Positions 37,023 through 52,000 of a stretch of DNA of 64,000 nt are shown here, piece after piece. This stretch comes from Petrosia ficiformis (lineage: Eukaryota; Porifera; Demospongiae; Haplosclerida; Petrosiidae): positions 2,754,501 to 2,818,500 of the forward strand of contig OX345643.1 of the NCBI GenBank assembly GCA_947044365.1, in the 5' to 3' direction. Every line of letters starts with the position of its first letter. Position 1 is the stretch's first letter. The notes beneath the pieces are model-generated. The model worked only from the letters and a program-made list of their open reading frames with translations. It did not search any database and was not told where the DNA came from. Both the position numbers and the translations under genes were made by a program.

Positions 37023-40000
37023 CGAACCCGTGGGAAAGCAATCATATCGATGGCCCTACTGGCCATAAAAAGTTACAGGGAAAAAAATTAAATGTCCTTT
37101 GTAATAGAGTTATACAACAATCCGATTACTCCCATGCAATCAATTCATGTACGCCAACTTTACGATGCAATTTGTACACTTTTTTATACTGTTTGATTGC
37201 CTGCTCTAATTCTGGGCCAACAATATGACCTTCTAAATATACAAACATGTACAGTCTTGACTTTCGGAAATGTTTTGATGTTTTCAATGGTGACAGAGTC
37301 TAAACCCTCAGGAATGTTTTTTTTTTTGTAGGCAAGGAAGTGAGTAATTAGTGCATGCTCATGTGTATCTCTTAGCTGAACATAGCATTGCTCAATAAGG
37401 TTAACCTCACAGTGAAACTTCGACAGCATCACACAAGCACGTTCATGAAAGAAGTGTTGTAGCTTTGACATCTCTTTTAGGAAGCCTGAATGGGAGGCTA
37501 GTTCTTTCCGTGTTGTACTTACCTCTCCTCTGCTAATACCTGAATAACCCCTTTGATATACCAATATTGAACGCCATCTGCTGTGCCTTACCTGGCACAC
37601 AGTGTCACACACAGTTGCTGCTTACCTCCTGGCTTTGCATTTATGTGGGTTGCATTCAATGAATCCTCTGCATATGCATTGTGACAACTGCTATGCCATA
37701 TCACATGATCGTCATCGCCTTGAGGGTACTTCACATCAAGGATCTCGACAGTCATGCCCATATCTGCTTAAAACATTTATCAGAATTCCAATAGCCTTCT
37801 CTGTTCTCACCATACCTGAAAAATTAACAGGCTTCCCTGGCTGTCTTTATAGCAGTTCTTCGTCATTCAGTCACAAATATCCATTCTGTTCATCCACAAA
37901 ATCAGAAACCATAATTCCTGTTCTCTTATACCCTTTGGTTTGATGGCACGCATATCTTTACTGCTCCACTGAGTCCTTTGGTCTTCGTTTAACGAAAATA
38001 TAGATTCATCATGAAATATCACTATACTCTTTTCCAAATTGTTCATTCTGAGGGCAATGAAGGTCTTATGGGAGGTTCTGTGCTGCCTGAGGTGTGGACG
38101 CATTCTCCTTGTTTAGAAATCTAATTGCTACCATTTTCGAATGAATTCGGTTCTACACTCAACCACATTATCTTGTTCATGCCCATTAATATACATGTGT
38201 ATTCCCTTCTCTTGGTCTACTATATATATGGAATTCAAGGTGACGAAGCCACTTGCGAGCTGTTTCCACATTGATCTTTTCACGCTACAATACTTCGTTT
38301 AGAAGTAATTCCTCATTGACCCACTGGCAAAATGAACAAGTTGTCATGTTGAGTCTTCCTTTCACACTACCATTCTCCCTGACATATTTCCGAACTTGGC
38401 AATGGAACAATGAATTAAACTTGTAATGTACATTGGCTTATATTGGAATGCTAACAGTTCATCTCATATGCCAGATCCATACCATGAGAAAGGGTCTGGT
38501 TGCATGCTTTTTATCAGTTTGTTTAAGGACGCTGTATAGTTAGCTACACTTGACAACACTAGTCCAATAACACAGGTTATTTCCAAATCCTGTTGGACCT
38601 TCAATAGAAGGTCCTTCTGGGCCACCATAGTGGTGTGATATACATGCTTCAATGGAGAAACATTTCGGACTCTGTGTTAACATTTCTTTTAACCAGGTTT
38701 TCCGTATTTTCCAGGGTCTGAATAGCAGATTTGACTGTATATCTATATAGTTATCTATGTATTTACACATATTTTAAAAAATGTTTTTCAGTCCGGTCTT
38801 GATTTGTATCTATCATTTCCAACTTTATTCATTAATTTATCTCTTTTTCCTAGGGTATCTCCTTCTTGGATAGTATGATGGAGTTATGGAATCATAAGGA
38901 AAGGCAGGAAGGTCCTCCCTACCAGAAACTTCGAGATGAGTGCATTCATTGGATAAAGCTCCTTTTGAGTGTAGTTTGTGTCACAGAAAAAAATGCTCAC
39001 CTACATCTTCAGAAGTTTTTAGCTCCTGTGGAAGGAAGTATCATTAAGGATAAAAAATGTCAAAAGTACATTATGAGCCACGTTATGAAGAAAACAATAA
39101 ATAAATTTCCAAAGCTTTCGATTCAAATGTTCTTTGCTCTATACAAATCATTCAAGATATGGCCAATTACAGTTAGTTTGAACTATCATTCACCCATCTG
39201 TTCATCTATGCATTGTCCATTCTATCTATTTTCAACCATTACCCATTCATCCATCTATCTATTTTCAACTATTATCCATTCATCCATGTATATATTTCAA
39301 TCCATCCATTCATCCATCAACGCATTATCCATTCTTCCAGCTGTCTATGTTTCAACTGTTATTCATTCATCCGTCTGTACTTCATTCATCCATCAATTGA
39401 TCTATTCACCTATCATTTGTCTCCCCTTCCTCTGCCATCCCTCCCTCTCTCAATCCATCCACTCACTTATCTAGTTTCTGGACAATTACCTGAAACAGTA
39501 TCATATTCCAAGTGGAATGAAGATCAGTGATTCTATCTGGACTGACTTTTTTAATATTGTGTTGGAACGGTAAGATACGTTAGAGTAGACTAGTACTAGA
39601 CATGCATGTAGTGTGCTAATACTGTGTCATAATTATACTAATAGTTTACTTGTATACTGCTACGTAATGAATATTGCATATGTTCAATTGACTTATTCAT
39701 GATTTTATCATCACAGTAAAGAACCACAGAATCATTTATTGAAATTTTTAAAGTCTATTGCTGATGACTACAGCTCAGACCAGCGAGCTAAAGATTTTAT
39801 ACCTGACCTCCTTCAACTAAAAGTTCCTTTACTATTTGTAGCTGAGAATGAACCCAGAGTAGGGGATGTGGGAGATACTTTCTCCTCATTTTTACATGAG
39901 TATATTCGGAGGAACAACCTTCGTCCTGTGATTACAAACAAGATAAAGGATACTCTTAGTTGTGTTACTGATAATGAACAGTATGCATTTCATGGGATAG

Positions 40001-43000
40001 TACTCAATGTACTGCATTCGGTCAGCATATTTAATGTCAGCATATTTAATGTTTGTATGTGTGTGAAGACTGTTTGTTTTAGGCTCAGTTTTATGTGTCA
40101 ATATTTTTTGGTGATTTCAGACCACATATCCTGATTTCAGGATGATTTCATTCTGAACTCTGCAACATCCTCTTGATTATTATCCATTTTCCTCATTTTA
40201 TAACTTATACAGATTCCTATATCATCCTCCTGATGTATACTGTTCTTTTCTTGAGTTCTATATTATCTTTATGATTCCTAATACGATTTTCTTAATTTAA
40301 ATAGCAAACACTTCTTTTTCCCCTTCTAGGAAATAATTCCAGAGCTAAAAGGTTTACAAGGGACAAAGCAAACTTTGAATCAAAATCTGAAAGCTATCTT
40401 GATCTTCTCAGTTAATACACTTTGTAGCAACCTCTCGTGGTTTGCACCTCTCTCCCCACTTCAAAAGTTCTGTTTCGGCATAGTTGCAACTGTATGTGGA
40501 AAGATCCCCATTACAGCTGAGAACTTTAAATGGGCAAATCAATTTCAGTACGTTGTCAATAGGTTAGGGAAGATATTCCGAACATATTGTAAAATTCGTG
40601 CGTTTTACGATCGTCAGTGTATACTCTCTGTTTATATGCCAGAAGAAGTTGACAAGTGTCAATCTGATGATGTTCGAAATTACTTCTGTTGGGTGAGAAA
40701 TGTTCAGGATCTTCTTTATAACTGGCAGAACAAGTTCCAACAGTTCAAAGTTAATTATGATGAGATATTACAGTATGCTGATTACAGTAAAGATATCACT
40801 GATCTTGGACAAGCAGTATGTTCCGAATCATCTGTGATGAAGATAGATGAGATAGAGGAAGTAAAGAAGAAGTATGTACAATGTTTTACTGAACTTAATG
40901 TTCACTTTATTCGTTATGTTCGAAATCAACCAGAGGTCAAGTATTGTACCTTACCAGAGCTCTTAAACAAATATGGAGTGAGTCTTCCTCCCGAGTTACA
41001 GAAATCAATGTCTCATAAAATTATCTTTCCTAGTTTTCAGAAGGTTCCTTTTGAGCACACCTTATGCAATGTACAGCCTCCTCTACTTTCTAATGTCTTT
41101 GAATCGGGTCAGACTATCTCCCTGATACTTGCCAAGTCTGTGTCATTTGTTGATCTACAAACAATGCTTAACCAGATATACCAGTTTTTGGAACCTGTTA
41201 TGGACCTGATGGACATGCTTGTATTTTTTCATCTACATGGGAGTAAGATGTTTGAAAAACATCTTCTCAAGCGATTGCATGATTTAACATCTGCTTCTTC
41301 CCAAAAAGCTGTGAAATCATTTCTAATGCCTGCTGTGTTGTTTGCTAGAAGCGATCCATCCATTGTTCGAGACAAAAGGGGTGTGTCCATTGATACATTG
41401 CAAAAAGCTTTACAGAGTGTAAAAAAGTTGCTGATTAGTGTTATTAAAGGTACTGCAACATACTCTGATATAATTGCTAATGGAGCTCTACCACTTAAAA
41501 GTCTTAGTGTTGAGACAGAATTTGGTATCCTCGCAAGGTTTGAGTTTTTGGAGATGAAGCATGAACAGCGCAAAGGTCTTGAAGGTGTGAGATGTATGTT
41601 GGAACTCTTTCAATTCACACATCATATTAACAAGATTAATAGTGTGTGTCATCAGTATGGACTGACCAAATGTCTTGAAGATGATACTCTTAAACACTTG
41701 ATGGTGATTGTTGAAGAACTCAAATCTGAGAAGTCCCGGGATTCATTGACGCTGATAGAAGCCATGGAAAAGATGAGGATCGTAAAGAAGGCACTGTGTC
41801 TTGGTGAGCGTACTAGCTACAGCTGTCTTGATCTGTTTCCAGCCATTGCTGACAGTGCAGCTTTTTACCAGCTCATTCGTGATAAACAGTTTATGGGTGT
41901 TCAAGGACAAATAATGTTTCAAGAGCAGTATCAGCTGATCACAGCACAACTACAACACGAGGAATATGATGAAAATGTTCTCAATCATTTGAGAGCTGCT
42001 TTTGAACTCATTGCTCCTTTCACAGAACATGATATCAGTTTCCCAGAACTCATGAGTAAGGTAGTTCAACTTGAGACTACCCATGGCCTGAAACAGCTGG
42101 AAACTGTCAATGAGAACATCACTCTCATAAGACTGTGGTTTTCAAGGGCAGAGGTTTGTCATTGATTCTTTGATCTGTATCATGTCATGTATGCTGTCAA
42201 GAACATTTTAAAATTAATTCCATCTCTCTTTTCCACAGTGTGATGACACAATAGAAAATGTTGCAAATGAGCTTGATGATATACTGAGTACTGGTGAATA
42301 CCATTTTCAGTTGTCTAATAACCAGTCCAATATCCTTCTTATATACCAATGTGTTCAAGGGGCCAGATCTTATCAAAGAACATCATCAAATGCAGCACTT
42401 GAGAGACCCGAGGCATCCGTCTCTGTAACATTGGAGAGTATCGAACAGAGATGGACTAGGGAACAGATTGGTGACTTTGTGAGAAAACTGGGGTTTCTTG
42501 ACACTGAAAAAGAAGGAGGTGATAAAATAAAGCAGTTTTTATATATTCATTCAGTAAGTATTGTCATAGATACACAAAAAGGAGGGATTGGAAATGGAGC
42601 GCAGCATGTATGCAATTTACATTAACTTCTGTACTATTAGCTGTGTAGTCTTTAAAGCAAATCCACGTTTCACCTATACAACACAATTTAATTGATTCTG
42701 ACTCGGCAGTTCACCAAATACATCTTATCACATATTATGATAGCCATTTAATAAACTGACAGTGTCTGGTTCACGAGACTAGGGCTAATACAGTGACAAA
42801 TTCTCTGTTGCTGTTAAGAAAAGCTCAGGAAGTGGTAAGTTATGATTATTGAAATAATGAAATATAATTGTGGATGAGTTTATATTGAGCTTCCATTTCC
42901 AATCCCTTCATTTTATGTGTCTACAATAATCTCCAGTAATTTTATTGCTATTATTAGAACAGTGTAGTGCTATTATTAGATATTAGAACAGTCTTCATGT

Positions 43001-46000
43001 GTGCTACCATTTAAAATCTACATAAAATTCTCAATAGTCAATGCAACCTGTTTATAATTACAGCTGTACATCAAATTCTAAAGAATAAATTAAAATCAGA
43101 TAGACTGGTGTATATCGATCCATAATCCTCTTCCATCATGAGCTGTTTGTATGAGACCTTAATTTCTATGAGTTTGTTTCACTGTTCCGAGAGTACGCTA
43201 GACACTTGTAGGCAGCTTCACACAGATAGCCACACTCACCTCCACACCTTGTCATACTGACCACACATCTCATTGGCTGGCTATATATATATAAGAAGCC
43301 TGGGATGATTATATATGCATGTCCTAACTGTGTATAACAACCAAGGCAGGTGTGTATAGACACTAGAAGGCTGTTCATAAGTCTTTTATAGGGTACCTTG
43401 TTTACTTTGTACAGTTAATCAAGAAACGTGTTACACTGACTTAAGGTGGCGCTTGGGTACTTAGCATATTCATGATGACAACTTTTTATAACTTGTTCTT
43501 TAACTAAAAATCTCCACTTACAGTAGAAATTCTTGGTTACTTTTGATAGTCTTACTGACCTCTAAACACATAACTGATGTATAGCGCTCTCTGTTTCACA
43601 GCAATTCCATGCTGTTTCTTTCAGCTAGAGGTAACATATTTGTCAAATCTATATAGCTACAGATATGTGTTTCCCTCAAAAAGTGGTACCATGGCACTCC
43701 TACATCTTTAGTTTTAAAGTTTATGCTGAAAACAACTGTTTTAAAACAAAGATTGAACATTGTTGATCGAATGACATACACCACTGATATGCTTAGCCCT
43801 CCACAGCCTTAATATTAATTCTGGCGGAATCACTAAATGGACATGTTACAATATCTGACAGCTTCTATGTATGCAAGCTGTCTCATCTGTGGTACAACAG
43901 CAGTTCATGGAAAAAAATTGTTTTGTGCATTTTTGCGTTTTGTGTTTTTTTACATGTTCATTAGACGTTTGATGTAATATACTGCTTAGTTCTGTATTAT
44001 AATTATTTTGTCTATCCTGGCTTCTTATAATATCTCTGAAAAACTTGAGAAGATAATATATACGTCTATAAAATAATGTTGTATGCCTATTTGTGGCTTA
44101 CAAATAAAGCTCCTTGTTGGTTTACTTCAGTTTGTCAAGAATTAGAGCCTAGGGTTCAGAGAGCTATCTCGGGTCATTCTGAAGAACCCTGAAAATGGTC
44201 CTGCTGATGGCACTGGCATCTACCATTTTTGTATATTCTGAATATTCAACTCTGTAGAAGCTCTGTAGCTCCAGTCTTAGTATGCAGATTCTTGATGCAG
44301 ATAGAAATGCTCCTTCAAGGTACTAACTACAGGTTATTTTGAAAAACTTAGACAATAAAATTTAATTCAGTCACACCCAGTCTTACTCTATGACTTAAGT
44401 GTCTGTGGATTTGATCTAGTTATCAAGAATGGAGAGGAATCTTTGATTTTCCAGTGAAGTATGTGTTTCTTGACAAAGATTCTTGTGGCACTAGTGCCTC
44501 CAGCATCTTGTTTACACTGAATACTAGGGGTCTGTTTAAGTTAGTGTAATCACTGTTCACAGTTTCTTGGTTTACTGAAGAATTTTATAAAGGTTTACCT
44601 CCCTTAAAAAAAATTTACTAAATATCAGTAATATATTTAAACATGAGTATAGAACAATTTTAAATATAATATTACAATTATACCATGTACTTCCTTACTT
44701 CCTATGGTTAATTTAGTAACAACACAAATTACACTAGACAATACAACACAGACTAATTACATAATCTTTTTTCGTCCAGACTGCCAACAAACTACTGGAG
44801 TTATTCTTGAAATTACATGAAATGGGTAACCCTGACTATCAAACGTATTGCAGATTACCAGTTCTTAAGTGCAGTATATTAAAATGTGATGCTGAAGCTA
44901 TGGTCAGTATGTGTGTATATATGTTATGTATTATACAATTACAGATATTTATAAAAATCAAGGAGATTTAGACAAATGCATATTCGTTAAAAAGTGAAGT
45001 AAAGATGATACTTTAATTATCACTCCCATTATCCTAGTTAATTGCAGCACTGTATTTGACTGTAGAATGTCTGCATGCAATGTAGAATAAGGGAATTGAT
45101 ATTTATTGTATCGTCCCAACTTTGTTTTCTACATTTTATACAATTTTCATGCATAAGTTTCCTTGATTAGGTTGAACATTGTCATGAATCCTGCTAGATC
45201 AGTTGAGGTCTATATAGTCGACGTCACAGTATATAGTGTGACTTCCTGCTCTAGTTATGCAATGTTGAGTGTTCAAATACTTTACAAAAATAAAACTTAG
45301 ATCTACAAACTTAGAAAGACATATTTCCAGCTGAAAATTATTGTTAAATTCACAATCTATCTACAATACGTTTTTGTTATAGTTAACATACTCTTATAAA
45401 AATGCTTTTCAGATTTTCATTATAATTATATAGTAATTGAACTTATGTATGAAGCAAAAAGACTCCACATCATGCATACTGTTTATATGTCTACAAGTGG
45501 CATTGAAATGGTGAATTTCCCTAGTCACAAGTTGAAGTTCTCCTTGACCCATGCTTGGCTATACACACTGGGGCTTTGTAAATGACTCAGAACCATACAA
45601 ATGAGCATTCATTGTATTAAATAGAGCTAAAACTAATGTGTACAACATTGTTTATGATAGCTTATATATCTTACATTTAGTTACATATTAGAACCAAGAA
45701 CCAGACATACATTCAATAAAAAAGCATTATATAATTATAAACTTATATGTCTTACATCTTAATCTCTGCTTCCTCAAGTATACAAGAAGAGCCTTCCTAT
45801 AGCATTGAACTAAAACCTCACATAATGACAATTAAAAATGCTTGAACCTCCTCCTTTTTCCTTTTCTTTTTTGTCTCATTTGATTCTTTGTACTTCCAAA
45901 CTTTTTGTGTTCCTCCTCTTCAACCATTCTTTTTGTCTAATTTGTTTCCTCTATTCCTCCTCCTTCTTTTACTCCACAGGTTAATCAGATAGAACAGACT

Positions 46001-49000
46001 TTAATTCAATGGACAAAAGATGCATCTATTCTTCGTCAGAAATACAGTTTGCTTCTATTCTTCTCTGTTCCCAAACTCCTGCACCTCCAATCTCTTCTTC
46101 ATGACCTTGAACTTGATGACGTCATTCTTGATCTTGATCTTGATACCATTGTGAGAGAAGTCTCATTTCTTTTTGAAAATGATGTCATTGTACGTAAGAC
46201 GCTGAAACCAATTATACAGGTTTGTAAATTATACCAAACTAAAGGAAATAAACCATGGATATGTTGTTCTCTTCATAGAATGCAATCAAAGAGGCTCGCA
46301 GGAATCTGCACAAAGACAGCACACCTATGCAGCTATTAGGAGAGTTCTTTCAGTTGGTATGTAGCTCTCATGATATCCAACCATTTCTTTTTAAGCAGAG
46401 AAGTAGTCGAAAAAGAAGAGTTAGTGCTGCTCATCTAGCTATCACACCAATCTCTCCTACTACCCTAAGTATGTCAGTATGTATCTATGTCTGTCTGTTT
46501 GTCTGTCTGTCTGTCTCTGATGATGATAAATATGAATTGTGATTGACAGTAACAAAGTAAGACAGATTTTGAGAAAAGATGCTGAATTCCAAGGTGAGAA
46601 TTGAACTGATAACCCAGCTGGCCAGACCATTGCTCTACTAACTAAGCCATTGTGACTCAGCTGACAGATACTGAGCCATGGTGCCCCCCTATTGGCCAAG
46701 GCTCACATGGGTTCAACTCCCTCCTAGGAATTCAGCATTTTTTCTCACAATCTATTTTAATTTTCTGTCTAGTTCAGGGGTGGTATTTAACTGCTGGACT
46801 ATTATTATTATTTTGACAACAGCAAGGTTTATTAAAGGGTATATTACGAAGATATAAAAAAGAGGTGATATCTTCACCTCCAAAGAAGATTTACAGAGTG
46901 AAGTAGGAGGAAAGACCTCAGGTCCAGACAAGCAAGCAATGTTTATTTGTTCATTCAGTTGACTGCACTAGAAAAAAAAGCGGATAACAGACTGAGAGTC
47001 GAAGCAGGGCTCTCAGCTTCTAACGAATAAACATTCAAAATGTTTTCATCCATTGACTACACTAATTGGGGCTTGCTCAGGCTCACATTTTCATCCTTAT
47101 AAGGTGTTAGCAATGCAGGTTTATCCTCACTCCTAGTAGGTTTGCATATTTGGAGATTGTATGTAGAGGGGTTTGTTGTCATGTAATAATACAATAATAT
47201 AAGAATGCTTCAAATCATGTAGTGGTTGCTATTCGATATTATATATCAGAATGCTCAGTTACACATTGCACAATGAAATCAAGCTACAAAAAATATAGTC
47301 AAATTCACATTCTTCATATAATACAGAATAGCTTGCAACCACTATGAGATCTGAGCCATCATTATATCAGAATGCTAAGTTTCAATATCAACTATGTTTT
47401 TGTAGCTTGATTTGAAGTTGAGAGTACTGTTCATCCAAAGGATGTATCTCTTGTTGGTTTATAATAAAAATTAGATTCTGAACTGTAATCCGCTGTTTTT
47501 AGTATGTCATTTGTTGTTACACCGATTGTAGAGGCTGCTGTAACCGCTTATTCCACAGACTGAACGAGCCTTAAATATACATAATTTCTGACTTTTCCAG
47601 GATAGTATATAACCCTCTAGCTATTGTAGATGCCTTCAATTTCTGAACTGGGCATAATGTTGGGTCATTAGGGAATACTGGGAGTAAAAACTCCTGCATT
47701 GTTTTTTTTTTGGTCTTGAGTGCTTTGCTAGTCCTGATGATGTAATACATACTTCCTCCAGTAGAAACCTACAATGTGCAATAATAAATCTGCTGCCCTT
47801 GATGGGCAGCATCTAAACAACATCACCAATTTTGGTATGAGTACCTGTAGTGATAGACCATCAGTGTTACCCATACGAAATTTCCTTCCTGGTCTCCTTT
47901 TCGATGTTTCACTATCATCAGTGTCATGTTCTTGATGAGGCCGTTTTCTCTTCACACTCGAGTCGCCGTGACACCACAAGGTAGAAATCAGAGATTGTCG
48001 ACTCGACATTTTTAATAGTATCACGTGATTATATACACCCACATCAAAATATAATAATTGTTAATTAATTATACAACTTTAATAATTTTGCACCACCAAT
48101 AACAAATTGCGCACAAAATTGCCTTAGAGGGAACACTGGTCAGTGGTCACATTCTTCACATCCTATGTAGCATTGTATCGTGGATGTTCTCCTATTTCCA
48201 CACCATCCACCTTATCATGTACTGATGAGACGTCTGATCTGTAAGCATTAAGAGATCTATACTGATATCCCTTATGAAACAACTCAGCTAAGAAGTTGAC
48301 TATGTCACTTATACGGCAAGAAACAGGATCACTTTCCCTTTCCATACACCGGTTTGATGAAAAAAGGAGGTCTGTAGCCTCTTTTGAAAGTGCTTTTATT
48401 GTCTCCTGAGACATGCCATATTGCTACCAGGGGAACTATGTCTTGACAGCTCAAATGGGAGGCATTTAAATTGAAAGGTTTTTCTGTGATTTTGAAACCT
48501 AAGGAGCTTCCTGTTTTAACAATGTACTGGGATCATAAATTAAGCATGTTTGAGATATACTTTTGCTAACCAATCCCCTTGCTTATGAAGGTCTTACAAT
48601 ATATGCACTCCCTCCATTTTGAAGTTTGTTGTGTTGAAGCATCTCCTGGATTCTTTGTCCTGGCATTCCTGTTCTAGTTTTGAGAAATGGGTTACCTGTT
48701 TCAAAGCCCTGTGTTTCGGGTCGAGATGATGCAATTGATAATACCCTCTCACCAACTGTATAGTCCTTTGCTCTTCACTCAAACCCTTCATGAAACAATA
48801 GGGAGGCAGCATCTTTGAAATTGCAGTCATTGTCAGCCAGTTCTGTAAAATCAGTGTTCATATCCACTAGGACCTTCCTTCTTCTTACACATGACACATG
48901 ACATGATGCATTCCCTACTAAGTGGAGGGACTCTGCATACCCTTCTCTACATCACTAAGTTCTATAGCAGGATTATCTTTTTAACATTCATCTAAGAAAT

Positions 49001-52000
49001 AGGCTCACTGCCTCAAGGTTTGTTGCTTGAAGGTTAGAGACTTCTTTGTCTTGGTCTTGACATTTGTAGAGAAGTCTCATTATAAACAAGATATATGGAG
49101 AAAAAATATCCCTATAAATGCTTTTGTGGTGTCCAGCATTCAGTAATCATGGCTGATTTTATCATGGCTCTAACACAACAGCCTATTTGTAGTTATTATT
49201 CTGGTTATCTACTGTCCATACCTCTTAAAAAACCTTGTAGAAATTTAGTAATGTATTTCAGGTAGAATAGCTAGCTATTAGTTCCAGTTTCTATGTAAGC
49301 TACAAGCAGCTTTCTTTCTTTTATTATAGTACATTTGTTATGTAAAAATGTACTATGATGTTACATTATTCCTTGAGAATACATCCATAATCAATAATTT
49401 AGGAAGTTTTCATATCGATTACTAGGTTTTATTACTCTTTGATCGTCATAATGGTTCTATTACAAGTCCTTCTGATGAAACAATATTTCCTAGATAATGA
49501 ATGCTGTGTTTTAATAAATGACATTTAGCACTTCGTCGTTTCATAAACTTTTCTTTCTTCTTTAACAAAACTATGGGGAAGACCAAGGGCTGTGAGATTC
49601 TTAAATAACTCCATCCCAACAAATATTTTTAATAACATCTCCTGGACTTCCTCTCTCTGATGGGCAACAATCGAGCAGGAAGCTTAATTGGAGTTGCTTC
49701 TCCAGTATGAATCCTGTGTTGAATAACGTTAGTTCTTTCTAGGTCTTCTGTATTCAGCATGAAAACATCCAAAAGATCAATTCAGATGACATGACTCCAG
49801 ATAGATCTTTAAAAAGTGACCGAACTGTGTCATCAGCTTCCTCACAGCTGAACTTCCTTTTGGGTATTTCCAAAATCATGTTTGATTCAATAGAGAGCAC
49901 CTCGACTTCCACTGAAGTTGCTGAACAAAACTGTACAAATTTTTCTTTTTTTCGTAATGTAACAGGAGTAAGAGATGGATTTAACACCTGAACTAATGTT
50001 GAACCTCTCTGAGTAGAAGAAATAGAATGTGCTATCAACAGTCCATGATGACATGCAAATTTCTCTGATGTACCATCAATATCAACACCTTTTGTGTCAG
50101 CATGAAGAGAAAATATTGCTTGGTGCTCACCAGGAATCACTGTAGTTTCCTTTACAGTAAGACAGCATGTGAAGTTTTCTCTCAGTAACAAATGAATGTG
50201 AATGTAATGATCCTCATGTTCCTCTTTCAATGTTAAAACTTCGGATTGATGTTTGCTATGGTCACTGGTGTAAACATTTCTGGGTTTGCTCCTTTTTTCT
50301 TGCTTTTGAGCAAGACTGAGAGCCAATTCCAATGTTTTTGGCAACTCATTCATAAGCAACAGCTGTACAGATGGCGACAAAACACCTCTAATAAAATGAT
50401 CTCGGCTCCTCAATAAAATCATCTCGGCTAATTTGTTATTGCTTAGGACTCCACATAGGATATGTTGTGTTGGACATCAGTCTGATTTCACTATAGTAAA
50501 CGATATTCCTTGCTTTTGAGTACAATTGTGTAACTAAAACTGCCATTCGATCTCACTTCATTGTAGGTCAAATTGCTTCTACAAACACGACTTGAAAATT
50601 ATTGGAATTCACCAAACCAGCATGACTGACTACACAAAACAGGTTATCTTCGAGTAGAGAAAGCAACTCTTTTGCTTTCTTTTCTGTAGGAATTGCTACC
50701 TCTTATATGCACAAGGTAAACCGGGAAAACTATAAAGGAGGTCAGATGATGAAGACAGCTGTACTGGATGATGTATACTCATTCTAGCAACAGCCCTATT
50801 TTGTATCCCACTTCTGACACTAGTGTAATGTATTTTAGTTTGGTAACTGACCAAGAAGTCTCTCCTTATACAAAATAGCATGAACGTATATAGAATTTCA
50901 CTAGAGATAATAATATAGGGTATAAACAAAAAGAGACAGACAATAGAGTACATATGAATAATCCATACAATACTCAGAACATTTAGAACAATATTCAACA
51001 ACGATAATCAATATAAAAATATACTATAATATTACACAACGTCTGTTCTCCGCTCCCCATTTAGAGGCTCTCTCCCAATCAGTAATACTGCAATCGATAA
51101 TTGTTTCGCTTAGTAATTGTTCTCCCCAACCAGGACAGCATCAATTTCTTCACTCTCAGAGATGTGATAGGTGCTCAGTAAGAATATCAGTAGTGTTCTT
51201 TGAGCCATTCAATTAGCATTCATCGCTGCTATGGCAGTAGAAAAACGATCACGTAACTCTGTCAGGTCATCCCTCAACTGAACATCACCAAGCACTCAGC
51301 TGCTTTCAGATATTACTATGTTCTCTGCAATGCTCAGATATCCTGAAGATTCCATTCTTTGATTCAACTAACTACATGTAGGAAAGTAAGGTAGAAAGTA
51401 AACACAATAGAAGAATGTATTAGCATTAGATACTGAGTTCTCCTGCAAGCGAGAAAAAAGGCCAATGAAGAAGGCTCGTGGTTATACAGGCGCAGTTACT
51501 ATAACCCTAGTTAACAATTTTGGGTCTCACATGAATAAGTCACGAATGTTAAACCAATGAAATTCAAGTGCAACATGGCGCTGGGAGGAGTCACAAGTGA
51601 TCCTCTAGGTCAAAATACTGTAAATAAAAGTTAAATACTACTACTTAGCAGTCAGAGTTAGAAATATTGTGCTAAACACAGTTGATATTGAAACTGAGCA
51701 TTTTGATATATAAGTAACATCCACAAACATGTATTACGAACAGAATGTTGCAAATTTAAATGTGTTTATACCGGCTTTTGTCTTTCTGTCTCACTTGCTC
51801 TCTCTGTCTCTCTGTCTTTTTCCACCTCTGTCTCTCTTCCTGTCTCTGTCTTTCTCTCTCTATTTGTATCTCTCTCTCTCTCTAGGTGATCCACTAGGCA
51901 TGTATCAGTTGCATTATGTTCCTGACTACACACAGTCTCAATTACTTCGTATGATAACAGAAATTTATGAGGGAGTTCCTGAACCATTTGAAGTGTTTTA

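Noticed and set aside
39172..39474. Open frame continuing out of exon 11 for about 100 codons
   Set aside because: The sequence is a TCCA/CATC tandem repeat. A splice to exon 12 in the right phase gives a conserved-looking peptide instead.
42719..42762. Earlier acceptor for exon 16 at 42718
   Set aside because: It leads to an in-frame stop before the conserved segment. The acceptor at 42762 keeps the frame.
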